In this document: positions 1-8,902 of the stretch, piece after piece
Position numbering within the stretch: position 1 is the first letter of the stretch
Layout of the letters: each line of letters starts with the position of its first letter
DNA from: Natronosalvus hydrolyticus
Lineage (GTDB): Archaea; Halobacteriota; Halobacteria; Halobacteriales; Natrialbaceae
Reading direction: 5' to 3'
Assembly: GCA_025517525.1 (NCBI GenBank)
Contig: JAOPJZ010000002.1
Location: 310,001-374,000, forward strand
DNA: 64,000 nucleotides
Made by a program: the position numbers and the translations under genes
The notes under the pieces: generated by a model
Databases searched by the model: none
What the model was told of the DNA's origin: nothing
What the model saw: the letters and a program-made list of their open reading frames with translations, nothing else

Positions 1-1
1 A

Positions 2-859
2 GTTATGGGTCACGAATACGCTGGAGAGATCGTGGAGACCGGGTCCGCGGTCACCGAATTCGCCGAGGGTGATCGTGTTGTTGAAAATCCCACCCGCACG
101 TGTGGAACGTGTTTCCAGTGTCTGAACGAACAATCCAACGTCTGTCAGAACTTCTCAGTGAAGGGAATGCACAGGGATGGGTCCTACGGCGAGTATACCG
201 TTGCTAACCCCGACAAACTGCATACGATCCCTGATAGCGTATCCATGGAACACGCTGCCATTACGGAACCGCTCAGCGTCGCTGCTCGAGCCGTTCTTTC
301 CCGATCGACGGTCACTCCCGGAGATACGGTACTCGTTGAAGGTCCCGGTCCGATCGGCGCACTCGTAGCCGCAATCGCCGATTCGATCGGCGGCCGGGTT
401 CTCGTCTCCGGGTTGCCACAGGATGAACAGTATCGCCTCCCGCTACTCGAGGACCTGGGCATCGAGACGGCCGTTAGCGGGGTAACACTCGATTCGAAGG
501 CGCAGGAGATTACGGACGGCATCGGCTTTGACGTCGTCTTCGATACAACGGGTCATCACTCCGGTGTTGAACTGGCGGTGGACACCGTCCGAAAAGGTGG
601 CCAGGTCGTGGTCGTCGGCCTCCCAGGTAGCGCCAGTGAGATACCCATGTCAACGATCGTTCGGGGTGAGGTCGACATCAAAACGTCATACGGGTCGAAA
701 TGGGCTAATTTCGAGCAAGCACTCAGCCTCATGGCGGAAAACACCATCAGTCCGGAAGGAATTATCGATGACAGGTATTCATTTTCGGATCCGTCGGCGG
801 CTTTCACGGCATTTCTCGATTCAGAGACGTGCAAGCCAGTATTTACCTTCGATGAATAG
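2..859 (+). CDS. Zinc-dependent medium-chain alcohol/polyol dehydrogenase (5' end outside window)
   Basis: The reading frame enters from the left edge, so roughly the first 50-60 residues are missing. The visible part opens with the GHEYAG motif that carries a catalytic zinc ligand. The structural zinc site C-x2-C-x2-C-x7-C follows (CGTCFQC and the C of SNVC). A Rossmann nucleotide site, GPGPIG, lies near residue 115 of the visible part. The family oxidises secondary alcohols of sugars, polyols or threonine with NAD(P). The layout is closest to sorbitol/threonine dehydrogenase-like members; the substrate cannot be read from the sequence. A sugar role would fit the glucan locus about 11 kb downstream, but it is not in that operon. 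Family call firm, substrate unknown. Confidence 0.85.
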   Translation, partial: VMGHEYAGEIVETGSAVTEFAEGDRVVENPTRTCGTCFQCLNEQSNVCQNFSVKGMHRDGSYGEYTVANPDKLHTIPDSVSMEHAAITEPLSVAARAVLSRSTVTPGDTVLVEGPGPIGALVAAIADSIGGRVLVSGLPQDEQYRLPLLEDLGIETAVSGVTLDSKAQEITDGIGFDVVFDTTGHHSGVELAVDTVRKGGQVVVVGLPGSASEIPMSTIVRGEVDIKTSYGSKWANFEQALSLMAENTISPEGIIDDRYSFSDPSAAFTAFLDSETCKPVFTFDE

Positions 860-1040
860 CAGGTATTGCAGGTGCGAATTGATCGGTCCCTTGAGCGGAG
901 TTGATTCGGCTGGTAACCAATCAAACTGACCTGGGGTTGGGACGCCATCTGGGTTGCTGTGCTCTGCTCAGAACAGATATGTGGGACAGTTAGCGGTCGT
1001 CGAGTTCGGCTTACACATCGGATCGGTATGAAGGCCGGTC

Positions 1041-1048
1041 TATTTACC
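1041..1048 (+). promoter_or_regulatory. TATA-like box for the amphi-Trp gene
   Basis: TATTTACC is centred about 26 nt before the ATG at 1070. That is the spacing expected for a leaderless archaeal transcript, and it supports this ATG over the upstream in-frame ATG at 959. Confidence 0.5.
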
Positions 1049-1069
1049 ATAGGTCGTGGTAGGCCCACT

Positions 1070-1372
1070 ATGGCAGACTCCGAGGATGAGCCCGAGAACG
1101 AAGCTGAACCGACTAACGACGAAACAGAACACGAAGGAGAGCGGGTGATGAGCCGGTCGGACGGCGCCGCGATCCTGCGTGAAGTCGCTGCCGGTGTTGA
1201 AGATGGGACGATCAACATCGAAGGAGAGAACGGGTTCACGGTTGCGATTCCAGAGCGCTTCGAACTGGAGTTCGAGTACGAGGAAAGCGACGACGAGGCC
1301 GAATTGGAAGTCGAACTTGAGTGGCGGATGGAAGACGGTGAAGCGATGTCGGTGGACGACAAAAACGATTGA
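1070..1372 (+). CDS. amphi-Trp domain protein
   Basis: A 100-residue acidic protein. An Asp/Glu-rich N-terminal tail of about 25 residues is followed by the amphi-Trp pattern: MSRSDGAAILREVAAGVEDG, then a beta-rich half with alternating acidic and hydrophobic residues that ends in LEWR. The family is widespread in haloarchaea and its biochemical role is not established. The start at 1070 is chosen because a TATA-like box sits 26 nt upstream and because an upstream in-frame start would add an Arg-rich segment untypical for this acidic family. It stands alone, with spacers on both sides. Confidence 0.8.
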   Translation: MADSEDEPENEAEPTNDETEHEGERVMSRSDGAAILREVAAGVEDGTINIEGENGFTVAIPERFELEFEYEESDDEAELEVELEWRMEDGEAMSVDDKND

Positions 1373-2625
1373 TCGAATCGGTTGCATCCTTACGAACAAG
1401 GGTATCCCCATACTGACACCGAGCGTTGGGACAGACTCTACAGAAAAGACAGGTCGTGTGCCTCGGGATCATTCGGAAGACCTCATCTTCCGTGATGACG
1501 AGAATCGAAAAATCCCGAACCACGTGACCTCGAGGCGGTTCACTCACGATCTCGTTTATATCTTCAAGAGTTACTACTGGCACATGATACGTCATCAAAA
1601 TAATATTATGGCTATTGTGGCTCAAGGTCAACATTCCCCTCGTATGCATTTTAATACCTATTGTTTAGTTATGAAATTTAAAAATCTATATTTTGGGGCT
1701 ATAAAATCGCGTAATGAGGGTTATCGTTCCATTTAAACGGGTTGCTCACGATATCGAATCTAACCAATAATTTATAAGTAAATATAATATCCGATGGGCC
1801 GACTCGAGGAGATCGTGATTAGTGGGAACTAATACGCGAACTCAGCTGCTGTATCGAGGCCTCGTTTCAAAAGCGGAGAATGTCGAGAATCAACATTGAG
1901 TACGTTGGTATTGCAAGTCAAGGACAAGACCAAATTGCACTTGGATTATCAAAATAGTGTTACAATCCGATACTTGTCAAGATTCTCTATTGTGATCTCT
2001 TATCACTTCTTGGAAAATTATGACAAAATTATATGGGGATTTGATGTGCATCTCGATATCGTACAGTCTTGAACTTGTAACAGTGTATGAGATTGTGGTT
2101 TAACGCAATCGCCGGGTAATGGTGACTGTACGCCACTGTCGAGTCTGGATAGTGAATTTTCGGTATAATTGGTCGAATTGAGGAGATTTGAACCGATTCA
2201 GGTCCAACCAGTGTTTCAAACCTCCTCGTATTGTACCTCGTTTGAGAGCGACAAAACAGCAACCACCGAAACGCGGATACAACATTTCGTATTTGACGAA
2301 AAAGCCCACACTGAACATTGCCTAAACAATCATTCAAAAAATATTTCGTTCCAGCTTTAGAAACCATGTTCATGATACGGCCTCAGTACTGGCGTCAGCG
2401 ACGGCGGGTAGCAGTCCCCAATTCGAGAGGTCACCAGCCTGGTTCGCCACGGAAGCGTCGACACCCTCTCCCGACCGTTACACTGGACCCAGTGCTCTCG
2501 AGGTACGGCATCATCCGAAGTCGGATGGATTCGATACCGCACGCAGACCATGGAGGGTTTATGACAGTTGACGTCAAACGATGCGGTGTGAGTCTTCGAA
2601 CGACTTGGTCAGCCACAGGGGTCCG
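1373..2625. other. 1.25 kb AT-rich spacer without a recognisable gene
   Basis: Base composition drops well below that of the flanking genes, especially 1560-2350. Open frames exist on both strands (for example 1236-1649 minus and 2029-2373 minus). Their products lack the acidic composition of haloarchaeal proteins and I recognise no family. It looks like old degraded DNA. A TTTATG box at 2558-2563 may serve the small membrane protein gene that starts at 2626. Confidence 0.5.
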
Positions 2626-2865
2626 ATGACTGTGGAAGAATCATCTCCTGACAAGGGCCGCTTCTGGGAAGTTATTTGTCAATACTCTACTATCTTCTAC
2701 CTGCTGTTGCTCGTCGTGACCGCCCTGTTTTTCCTTAACCTCGTAGCCATGCTTATCGATACCCAACCGGCGGATGCGTTTATCATCTCCATCATGAATT
2801 TCGCCCTGCTGGGTACCACGGCGACCGGAATCCTCTTGATCCTCTGGTACTGTCAGCGAAATTGA
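2626..2865 (+). CDS. Small two-helix membrane protein
   Basis: A 79-residue protein with a short charged N-terminus (about 15 residues, MTVEESSPDKGR) and two predicted membrane helices, near residues 21-44 and 53-75. It ends in WYCQRN. I do not recognise a family. The frame is open from 2581. The ATG at 2626 is preferred because the upstream 15 residues are basic and polar, but the TTTATG box at 2558-2563 would also suit a start at 2581. It stands alone, with an AT-rich spacer before it and the transducer gene convergent after it. Confidence 0.6.
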   Translation: MTVEESSPDKGRFWEVICQYSTIFYLLLLVVTALFFLNLVAMLIDTQPADAFIISIMNFALLGTTATGILLILWYCQRN

Positions 2866-3106
2866 GTACGGTCGGGTGTCCCTTTTTTGCCTCGTCAACG
2901 CACCATAGGGATCCTGTTGGTCTGGAGGGGGGATTGACAGGTATCTCCAGGCGATGGCGGTTGTTTGTTATCATGAGTAAGTGTCTGCAAGCCGCGTTTA
3001 TCGAGGGAACCTCGACAGGCTGTCAGACGTAGTCTGACAACGTCGTAGAGACAGGAAGTCCCTTTCTCAAGGAGGCCGCGTCAGCGGCCGAGTAGGCAGG
3101 GGTAGT

Positions 3107-5473
3107 TCACTCAGGGTGCACGTCCTTAGCATGATCGTCGCCGGTTTCGAGGGTGGAGTCGAAGTTAACAAAGTCGAACCCTCTGGTTTCCATGCCCCCG
3201 TCGATGTCGACGTCGGTGTCGAATCGGTCGAGTACCTCGGAGAGATGTGTTGCTTGCTCGGTGAGATCGGAGGCCGACCTCGATACTTCGGTGAGTGAAG
3301 TTGTCTGTTCTTCGGCTGCGGCGGCAACGTTCTCGGCCTCAGCGGTGGTCTCCTCAGAGACGGAGGCAGCCTGATCGACCATGGCGACGACCTCCTGGGT
3401 GGAGGCGGCCTGCTGTTCGGTGGCGGCGGAAATTTCCTGGATGCCGGAGTTGGTTTCGGCGGCGTACTGGGCTATCACCTCGAGCGCCTCGACGGCCTCC
3501 TGCACTCGGTTGCTGGCGTTTTGAAGGCGTTGGCTGGTGGCTTCGACCTCCGCGGCCGAGTCGCCGGTCTGCTCCCGGATCGATTCGAGGCGCTGTTCGA
3601 TTTCGTCGGCGGCCTGTTTGGCGTCGGTGGACAATTCCTTGACTTCCTGGGCGACGACGCCGAAACCGCCGTCGTCATTCGATGAGGCCCGGGAGGCCTC
3701 GATGTTCGCATTGAGTGCGAGCATGTTTGTCTGGCCGGCAATTTCCTGGATCTGCTCGACGAGTTCGTCGATCTGGGCGACCTCCTCTTCGAGGGCATGC
3801 ATCTCATTGAGGGCGGATCTGGCCTCGGTTTCGGTCGCACGCATACTGTCGATGGCCTCCTGTGCGGCTTCTTGACCGTCGCGGCCGGTTTCAGCGGTTC
3901 GTTCGGCGATATCGGCAACCTGGTTCGAGGAGGCAGCAATTTGTTGGGTGGTTGTAGACAGGTTCGACATCTCCGAATCGACGCTGCGCAAGGAGACGTG
4001 CTGTCGCTCGGCGCCATCGGAGATTTCCTGGACGGACTCGGCGACCTGCTCGGAGGCCGACCGGACCTCCTCGGAGGATGCGGTGACCTCCTCGGATGCG
4101 GTGGCAACCGCTGTGGCGAAGGTCTTGAGTTGCTCGACTGTCTGCTCGATCTGAGCAAGCATGTCGTTGAACTCGTCAGCTATCTCGGTCATGGCTTCGT
4201 TCTCGGTACTGGGGTCCATGCGAGCGGTGAGGTTGCCGTCGGCGGCACGTCGCATAACGGTGCTGTAGTCGTCTGCGGCCCGCTCGAGTTCTTGATTGAT
4301 TTGCTGGACGCGCTGGCGCTCGGCATCGGCCTCTTCGCGGGCGGACCGTGCAGCCTCGATCTGCTTCTGTAAAGAGAGGCGCATGCTGTCGAAAGCCTCG
4401 TAGAGTCGGCCGATCTCGTCGGTTTGAGTGGTTTCGAGATCAACGTCGAGGTCCCCATCCTCCATCGCCTGCGTCTTGGCCTGGAGGCGACGGATTGGCG
4501 TCACCGTTTGGCGGCCGAGGACGACGCCCATGATGGCGAGCGTGATGAGTCCGGTAGCGATGATCGACAGGACGCTCAGTCCGACGGTGTTCCGGACTTC
4601 GAAGGCGTCATCAGCGGGAACGTTCGTTACCGCAATCCAGTCGCTGGTTCGGTCGCCCGCCCCGACCGGGGTGTATGCACGGATCATCCCCTCGTGTCGT
4701 GTAAACTGCACCTCTCGATCATCGGCGGCGCGCTGGATCGCTTCGAGCTGGCGATCGTCGTCGATGGCGCCCCCTTCAGTGGCGTCCAATTCGTCGTCCT
4801 CCGCACGGAGGACGTACTCCCCGTTCGTGTCGATGATCTCGGTGAACTGGGACTCACCGCCCTGGTGGAGTTGGCCGATGCGGACATCGATCGCTCCCTC
4901 GAGAACAACTACTCGGTCCTGCCCTGCCTGGGTAACGAAGGCGACGACGGCGCGGTCGGGGTTTCCGCTCGACTGATACGTTCGGGGTGAAATCCACACG
5001 TTGTCGCCGTGGGCCTCCCGGAATACGCTCTCGTCCGCCCACGGATCGTCGATGTCGTCGATGTGCGTTCCCTCGGGGTTACGATCCCCCTCGGTGGAGC
5101 TAGCGACCACTTCGCCCGAATCGATCTCAACGACGTAGAGCGACGCGGCATCGTCGAGTCGGGCAGGACGTTCGTAGGCGAATCGAGCCTCGATCTGTGA
5201 TGTGTCTCCCTGTTGGATCTCATGGCGCTCGCTCAGTAAATGAGCCTGGGAGGACATTTTATTGGTCCACTCGTCGAGTGAATCCGCCTGCATCACGGAC
5301 ATCGAATGGAGTCCGTCTTCGACGTCCTGCTCGAGAGTCTCGTTTACGTCTACGTAGCCGACCCCACCGACGAGCCCGATGGCAATCAACACGAAGAGTA
5401 TCGACACGACGAACTTCGCAGCGTATCGCCGTTTGATAAACGACGGGACGAGTGATGAAAAGATGGATCTCAT
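3107..5473 (-). CDS. Halobacterial transducer (methyl-accepting chemotaxis protein) with extracellular Cache-like sensor
   Basis: A 788-residue membrane receptor. Membrane helix 1 (residues 20-42) is followed by an extracellular sensor of about 250 residues that looks like a Cache/PAS-like domain. Membrane helix 2 (297-320) leads to a HAMP linker with the TPIRRL motif, a second HAMP-like segment near 400-455, and a long coiled-coil methyl-accepting domain. The conserved hairpin tip GQTNMLALNANIEASR is at about 580-595. It would report an external ligand to CheA/CheW and so bias the archaellum. The ligand is unknown. The gene stands alone, divergent from a DyP-fold protein. A second transducer of the same architecture lies at 32457-34880. 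Confidence 0.93.
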   Translation of the reverse strand: MRSIFSSLVPSFIKRRYAAKFVVSILFVLIAIGLVGGVGYVDVNETLEQDVEDGLHSMSVMQADSLDEWTNKMSSQAHLLSERHEIQQGDTSQIEARFAYERPARLDDAASLYVVEIDSGEVVASSTEGDRNPEGTHIDDIDDPWADESVFREAHGDNVWISPRTYQSSGNPDRAVVAFVTQAGQDRVVVLEGAIDVRIGQLHQGGESQFTEIIDTNGEYVLRAEDDELDATEGGAIDDDRQLEAIQRAADDREVQFTRHEGMIRAYTPVGAGDRTSDWIAVTNVPADDAFEVRNTVGLSVLSIIATGLITLAIMGVVLGRQTVTPIRRLQAKTQAMEDGDLDVDLETTQTDEIGRLYEAFDSMRLSLQKQIEAARSAREEADAERQRVQQINQELERAADDYSTVMRRAADGNLTARMDPSTENEAMTEIADEFNDMLAQIEQTVEQLKTFATAVATASEEVTASSEEVRSASEQVAESVQEISDGAERQHVSLRSVDSEMSNLSTTTQQIAASSNQVADIAERTAETGRDGQEAAQEAIDSMRATETEARSALNEMHALEEEVAQIDELVEQIQEIAGQTNMLALNANIEASRASSNDDGGFGVVAQEVKELSTDAKQAADEIEQRLESIREQTGDSAAEVEATSQRLQNASNRVQEAVEALEVIAQYAAETNSGIQEISAATEQQAASTQEVVAMVDQAASVSEETTAEAENVAAAAEEQTTSLTEVSRSASDLTEQATHLSEVLDRFDTDVDIDGGMETRGFDFVNFDSTLETGDDHAKDVHPE

Positions 5474-5493
5474 GTTTTACTGCTTACTCGTGT

Positions 5494-5508
5494 CTGAATA
5501 AGTAATTA
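5494..5508 (-). promoter_or_regulatory. TATA-like box for the transducer gene
   Basis: Read on the minus strand, TAATTACTTATTCAG is centred about 28 nt before the ATG at 5473, consistent with a leaderless transcript. Confidence 0.45.
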
Positions 5509-5745
5509 GAGCAGCACATATTAAATATATCGGCTGAGTGAATATCGTGGCCGCACGAACGGCCTCCCTCGAGCGGAAACTCGATATATTCACTTCATCC
5601 GGTGGTACTTTCAGCGGATCTGGACACGGTCGGCCTTCCTGCCCCCTCCCGGTCGTTGATGTAGAGGTCGACCGTGGCGAGTTCGCGATACCTCAAATGG
5701 GATCTGAACCCCAAAGTTTTCTTTCGTGACTTCCAACACGTGGCT

Positions 5746-7059
5746 ATGCCACTGGAGCCGAACCGAGCGATCCCAAGAAGAGAATTTGTCAGAAGCGCCG
5801 TCGCAATCGGCGGCGCAAGTGCGCTCTCGGCGTGTCTGGACGCAGAGGCGGATGAAGATGTCGCCGATCCGGGAGAGCCGAAGTTTCCCCAGGGGCGTGA
5901 AGATTTCTCGGCGCTGCCCGAGCGCCAGCACGCCTGGAACGATTTTATGGTCCGCGAACCGAGCGGGGATACAATTTTGCCACAGCAGCAGCTGCTGTTG
6001 TTCGTCGAGTACACTGGATCCGTCCCTCCAACCGATGACGAGCGTGCCGCTGTCGAGGACACACTTCGGTCGGTCGAACGCGCCTACCAGCGAGGAACGG
6101 GTGGAACTTCGGGTGCCACGTTCTTGGAGGGATTACTCTTCCTGATCGGATATGCTCCAGCCTTCTTTGACCGGTTCGACGCGGACCTTCCGCCTGGCAT
6201 CGACCTGCCTGATCCAGCCACCGTCATCGAGCAGCTCGAAGAGGATGCTACCCCCGAGTCCGTCGACGCGGTCCTCGTGCTGAACAGCGATTACGGCTCC
6301 GTCCTGCTCGGGGTCGAAGAGGCGCTATTCGGCGACGTCGATCGCCTCAACGGCGTTGCGGTGGAAGGGGACTTCTCGAGCGTGTTCAAGAAGGTCGAAC
6401 GCCGACCCGCCGTCGTCGGCCGAGGAAACCCGGCCAAGGAACTCGACCACGACGCCATCGACGAGGACGCCCCGATGTCGATGGGGTATAAGTCCGGCTT
6501 CGACGACTCGAACCCCGCAGAGAGCCGGGTTACCTGGGACGACGGCCCATTCGCCGGCGGTACGACCTTGCTGGCTTCTCGACTCGGCATCGACCTCGAC
6601 AGCTGGTACGAGTTCGACGAGGAGACGCGTGTCGGGCAGATGTTTACGATGGACCACACGCCAGAGGATATCGGCCGGACGGGGGAGGCACTCGGTGCCG
6701 ACAGCGGTATCACCGAAGAGAGCGTCGAGAACCTCGAGAAGCACGCCCGCGAGCACGGATGCGTCGGTCATTCGGCGAAAGCCGCTCGCGCTCGCGACGA
6801 CGATTTCGAGCCGCTAATCCTCCGCCGTTCGGAGGGGAATATCTCGGACCCCGCCCACGACGCCGGTATGAACTTCACCTCGCTCCAGTCCGGCATCGAG
6901 GATTTTCTCGAGACACGCAAAGCGATGGACGACCTCGCCGACGTCGAAGCACACAAGAGCGGAATCGTCGACTTCCTCACGACCGAGCGGCGAGGCACGT
7001 TCCTCGTGCCACCCCGATCTCTGCGGGCACTTCCATCACCACGTCCGGATGAGGAGTGA
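5746..7059 (+). CDS. DyP-type peroxidase-fold Tat lipoprotein (DUF7405-like)
   Basis: A 437-residue exported protein. Residues 10-30 form a Tat signal with RR at 11-12 and a lipobox-like LSAC ending at Cys30. The body follows the dye-decolourising peroxidase fold: IGYAPAFFDRF at 134-144 matches the family motif GFGPxxFDRF, and GFDDS at 251-255 sits where the GxxDG distal-haem motif lies. GGTTLLASRLGIDLDSW follows at 271-287, a C-terminal segment LILRRSEGN at 358-366, and FLVPP near the end. The final Gly of GxxDG is Ser, and His342 is a possible proximal ligand, so haem binding and peroxidase activity are plausible but not certain. The start at 5746 keeps the Tat signal N-terminal. No operon partner. 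Confidence 0.75.
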   Translation: MPLEPNRAIPRREFVRSAVAIGGASALSACLDAEADEDVADPGEPKFPQGREDFSALPERQHAWNDFMVREPSGDTILPQQQLLLFVEYTGSVPPTDDERAAVEDTLRSVERAYQRGTGGTSGATFLEGLLFLIGYAPAFFDRFDADLPPGIDLPDPATVIEQLEEDATPESVDAVLVLNSDYGSVLLGVEEALFGDVDRLNGVAVEGDFSSVFKKVERRPAVVGRGNPAKELDHDAIDEDAPMSMGYKSGFDDSNPAESRVTWDDGPFAGGTTLLASRLGIDLDSWYEFDEETRVGQMFTMDHTPEDIGRTGEALGADSGITEESVENLEKHAREHGCVGHSAKAARARDDDFEPLILRRSEGNISDPAHDAGMNFTSLQSGIEDFLETRKAMDDLADVEAHKSGIVDFLTTERRGTFLVPPRSLRALPSPRPDEE

Positions 7060-7152
7060 GTTCGTCGACATCGAGCCCGGTCTGTTATCTCACTCGAGGC
7101 CGCTTCGACGTGCCCGCCTAGAGGTTTCTGTGACTGGTCACGTCGGATGCTG

Positions 7153-8829
7153 TTACTCCTCGTATTCGATGGTCGCTTCGATTCCATCGGGAGTCAGAAG
7201 AATTCGTTGGCCCGTTTCGACGTCCTCGAGGGTGCGTTCGGTACCGTCGGGCCAGACTACCCGAAGTTCGTCCACGCTCTCGGCGTCGCCTGTCCCAACG
7301 TGGAGCACGCGCGAATCCTGCGATTGGTAGTCAGCCCGAGCGTTGTGAAACCGGTGCTGGGTGGTCTCGTCGACGGTGGCAGTAACCTCGGCGCCGATAG
7401 TAGTGTGGCCGAGCGTCTCGGCCCCGCCGACGACGACCTGGAGGCTGTTGCCCTGGTCGGCGTCATTTCGGTAGAGGCGGTACCGGTCGTCGTAGGTTGC
7501 GATGGCCACGTCGAGAGCCCCGTCGATCCGGTAGTCCATTCGGACGACACCCCGGTCGTCGGTGAGCTCGATCCCGGTCGCCGAGGCATCCTGTCTATAG
7601 AAATCGCCGTCGTGTTGAACCCAGACCATCGGTAGGGCGTAGACCGGATTCTCCCTGTCGAAGTAGACAACATCCTGGGTCCCATGGAACGCGTCAAGTT
7701 GGCCGTCGCTGTCGAGATCCGCCAGCACGACGGCCCAACCCCATCCCCCCTCGGCGATGCCGAGGTCTGACCCCACGTCGGTGAACCCATCGTCACGGTG
7801 GGCAAGGAGATTGTTACCCTGCATTCGCTTCCCCAGCCGGTTGTCGAAGAACTGCCCGATCAACGTGCGCTGTTGCTCGTCGAGCTCGTCGAGGCGATCG
7901 CGCGGGAAGTAAATGTTCGTGACGAAAATCTCCGGCTGGCCATCGGCGGTCACGTCTCCGATCGTGGAGGACATCCCGTTTCGATCGGTCTCCTCGCCAA
8001 GGTACTCGCGAGTGAACGTTCCGTCGCCGCGGTTGAGATAGACGGTATCGTTGTAGTAGTCGTTAGCGACGTGGATGTCGGGATTCCCGTCACCGGTGAG
8101 GTCCGCGAACGTCGCGGCCATGCTCCAGTGGGGGCCCGCCTGACCGGGGCCAATCCCGGCGTTGTCGTCGCGCTCGAAGGTACCACAACTTCCGCGGTAG
8201 AGGGCGTTGGGATTGCCGTTGTCCTCATCGAAGAACGCAGACGTCCAGGCTTTCGGGGTTGTCCGGGTCCAATCGCCGTAGTCGGCGACGAAGACATCCA
8301 GACAGCCGTTACCATCAGCGTCGGCGGCGGTGGCGGCGACGGGCACTGCAAACTCGTCGTCGAACCCAACGTCTCGCTCGACGAACTCCCCGCCCTCGTT
8401 CTCGAGGAAAACGGGGGTGTCACCGCGGCGCAAAAGCAGGAGGTCTTCCCACCCGTCGTTGTCGTGGTCGAGCCAGAGGGCACCCTGAACGCGTCCATCG
8501 ATATCGGGAATCGCATTGGTTCGCTCGAATCCATCTCCCGTATTCATAAACAGGATGGGACTGTCGCCCTCGTCGTCGCCGATAGCCAGGATATCCTCGC
8601 GAAGATTATTGGTGTAGTCCGCGACGTAGAGTCCGTCGTTGCCGTTGCCAGCGTCGCGCTCCGTCGATTCGTACTCGAGACCGACATCTGCCGCAACTTC
8701 GGTGAACGACAGTTCAGTTTCGGTCGGGGTGTCGTTCCCTGCGCCACCGAAGTCGAACGGTCCCGTAACGACGAAGCCAGCACTCACCACGAGGAGGACG
8801 AACAGCCCGAGCACTACCGCCCTATTCAT
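7153..8829 (-). CDS. CRTAC1-type FG-GAP/VCBS beta-propeller protein with ASPIC/UnbV domain (copy 1)
   Basis: A 558-residue surface or secreted protein. An N-terminal hydrophobic helix (residues 3-25) acts as signal or anchor. Several FG-GAP/VCBS repeats follow, each with a calcium-binding D-x-D-x-D-G loop such as DADGNGCLDVF, DLTGDGNPDIH and DLDSDGQLDAF. The C-terminal ASPIC/UnbV domain ends in VVWPDGTERTLEDV. Proteins of this type form seven-bladed propellers, and the calcium-rich surface suggests extracellular binding or adhesion. The exact role is unknown. The neighbouring gene at 8903-10573 is a close paralogue in the same orientation, and each has its own promoter. Confidence 0.9.
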   Translation of the reverse strand: MNRAVVLGLFVLLVVSAGFVVTGPFDFGGAGNDTPTETELSFTEVAADVGLEYESTERDAGNGNDGLYVADYTNNLREDILAIGDDEGDSPILFMNTGDGFERTNAIPDIDGRVQGALWLDHDNDGWEDLLLLRRGDTPVFLENEGGEFVERDVGFDDEFAVPVAATAADADGNGCLDVFVADYGDWTRTTPKAWTSAFFDEDNGNPNALYRGSCGTFERDDNAGIGPGQAGPHWSMAATFADLTGDGNPDIHVANDYYNDTVYLNRGDGTFTREYLGEETDRNGMSSTIGDVTADGQPEIFVTNIYFPRDRLDELDEQQRTLIGQFFDNRLGKRMQGNNLLAHRDDGFTDVGSDLGIAEGGWGWAVVLADLDSDGQLDAFHGTQDVVYFDRENPVYALPMVWVQHDGDFYRQDASATGIELTDDRGVVRMDYRIDGALDVAIATYDDRYRLYRNDADQGNSLQVVVGGAETLGHTTIGAEVTATVDETTQHRFHNARADYQSQDSRVLHVGTGDAESVDELRVVWPDGTERTLEDVETGQRILLTPDGIEATIEYEE

Positions 8830-8850
8830 TTACTCAAAGAACCTGCTAGT

Positions 8851-8860
8851 AATAGATAAG
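8851..8860 (-). promoter_or_regulatory. TATA-like box for CRTAC1 copy 1
   Basis: The minus-strand CTTATCTATT lies about 27-30 nt before the ATG at 8829. The paralogue has a similar CTTATG box at the same spacing. Confidence 0.4.
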
Positions 8861-8902
8861 TGTATTGCCCTCGATCCGGGTATAACAGGGCGTCTGCGGT
8901 CG

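Noticed and set aside
1005-1035. Possible third family A palindrome
   Set aside because: Only one arm-like stretch (TTCGGCTTACACAT) is present. There is no partner arm and no GGGTACTAG end.
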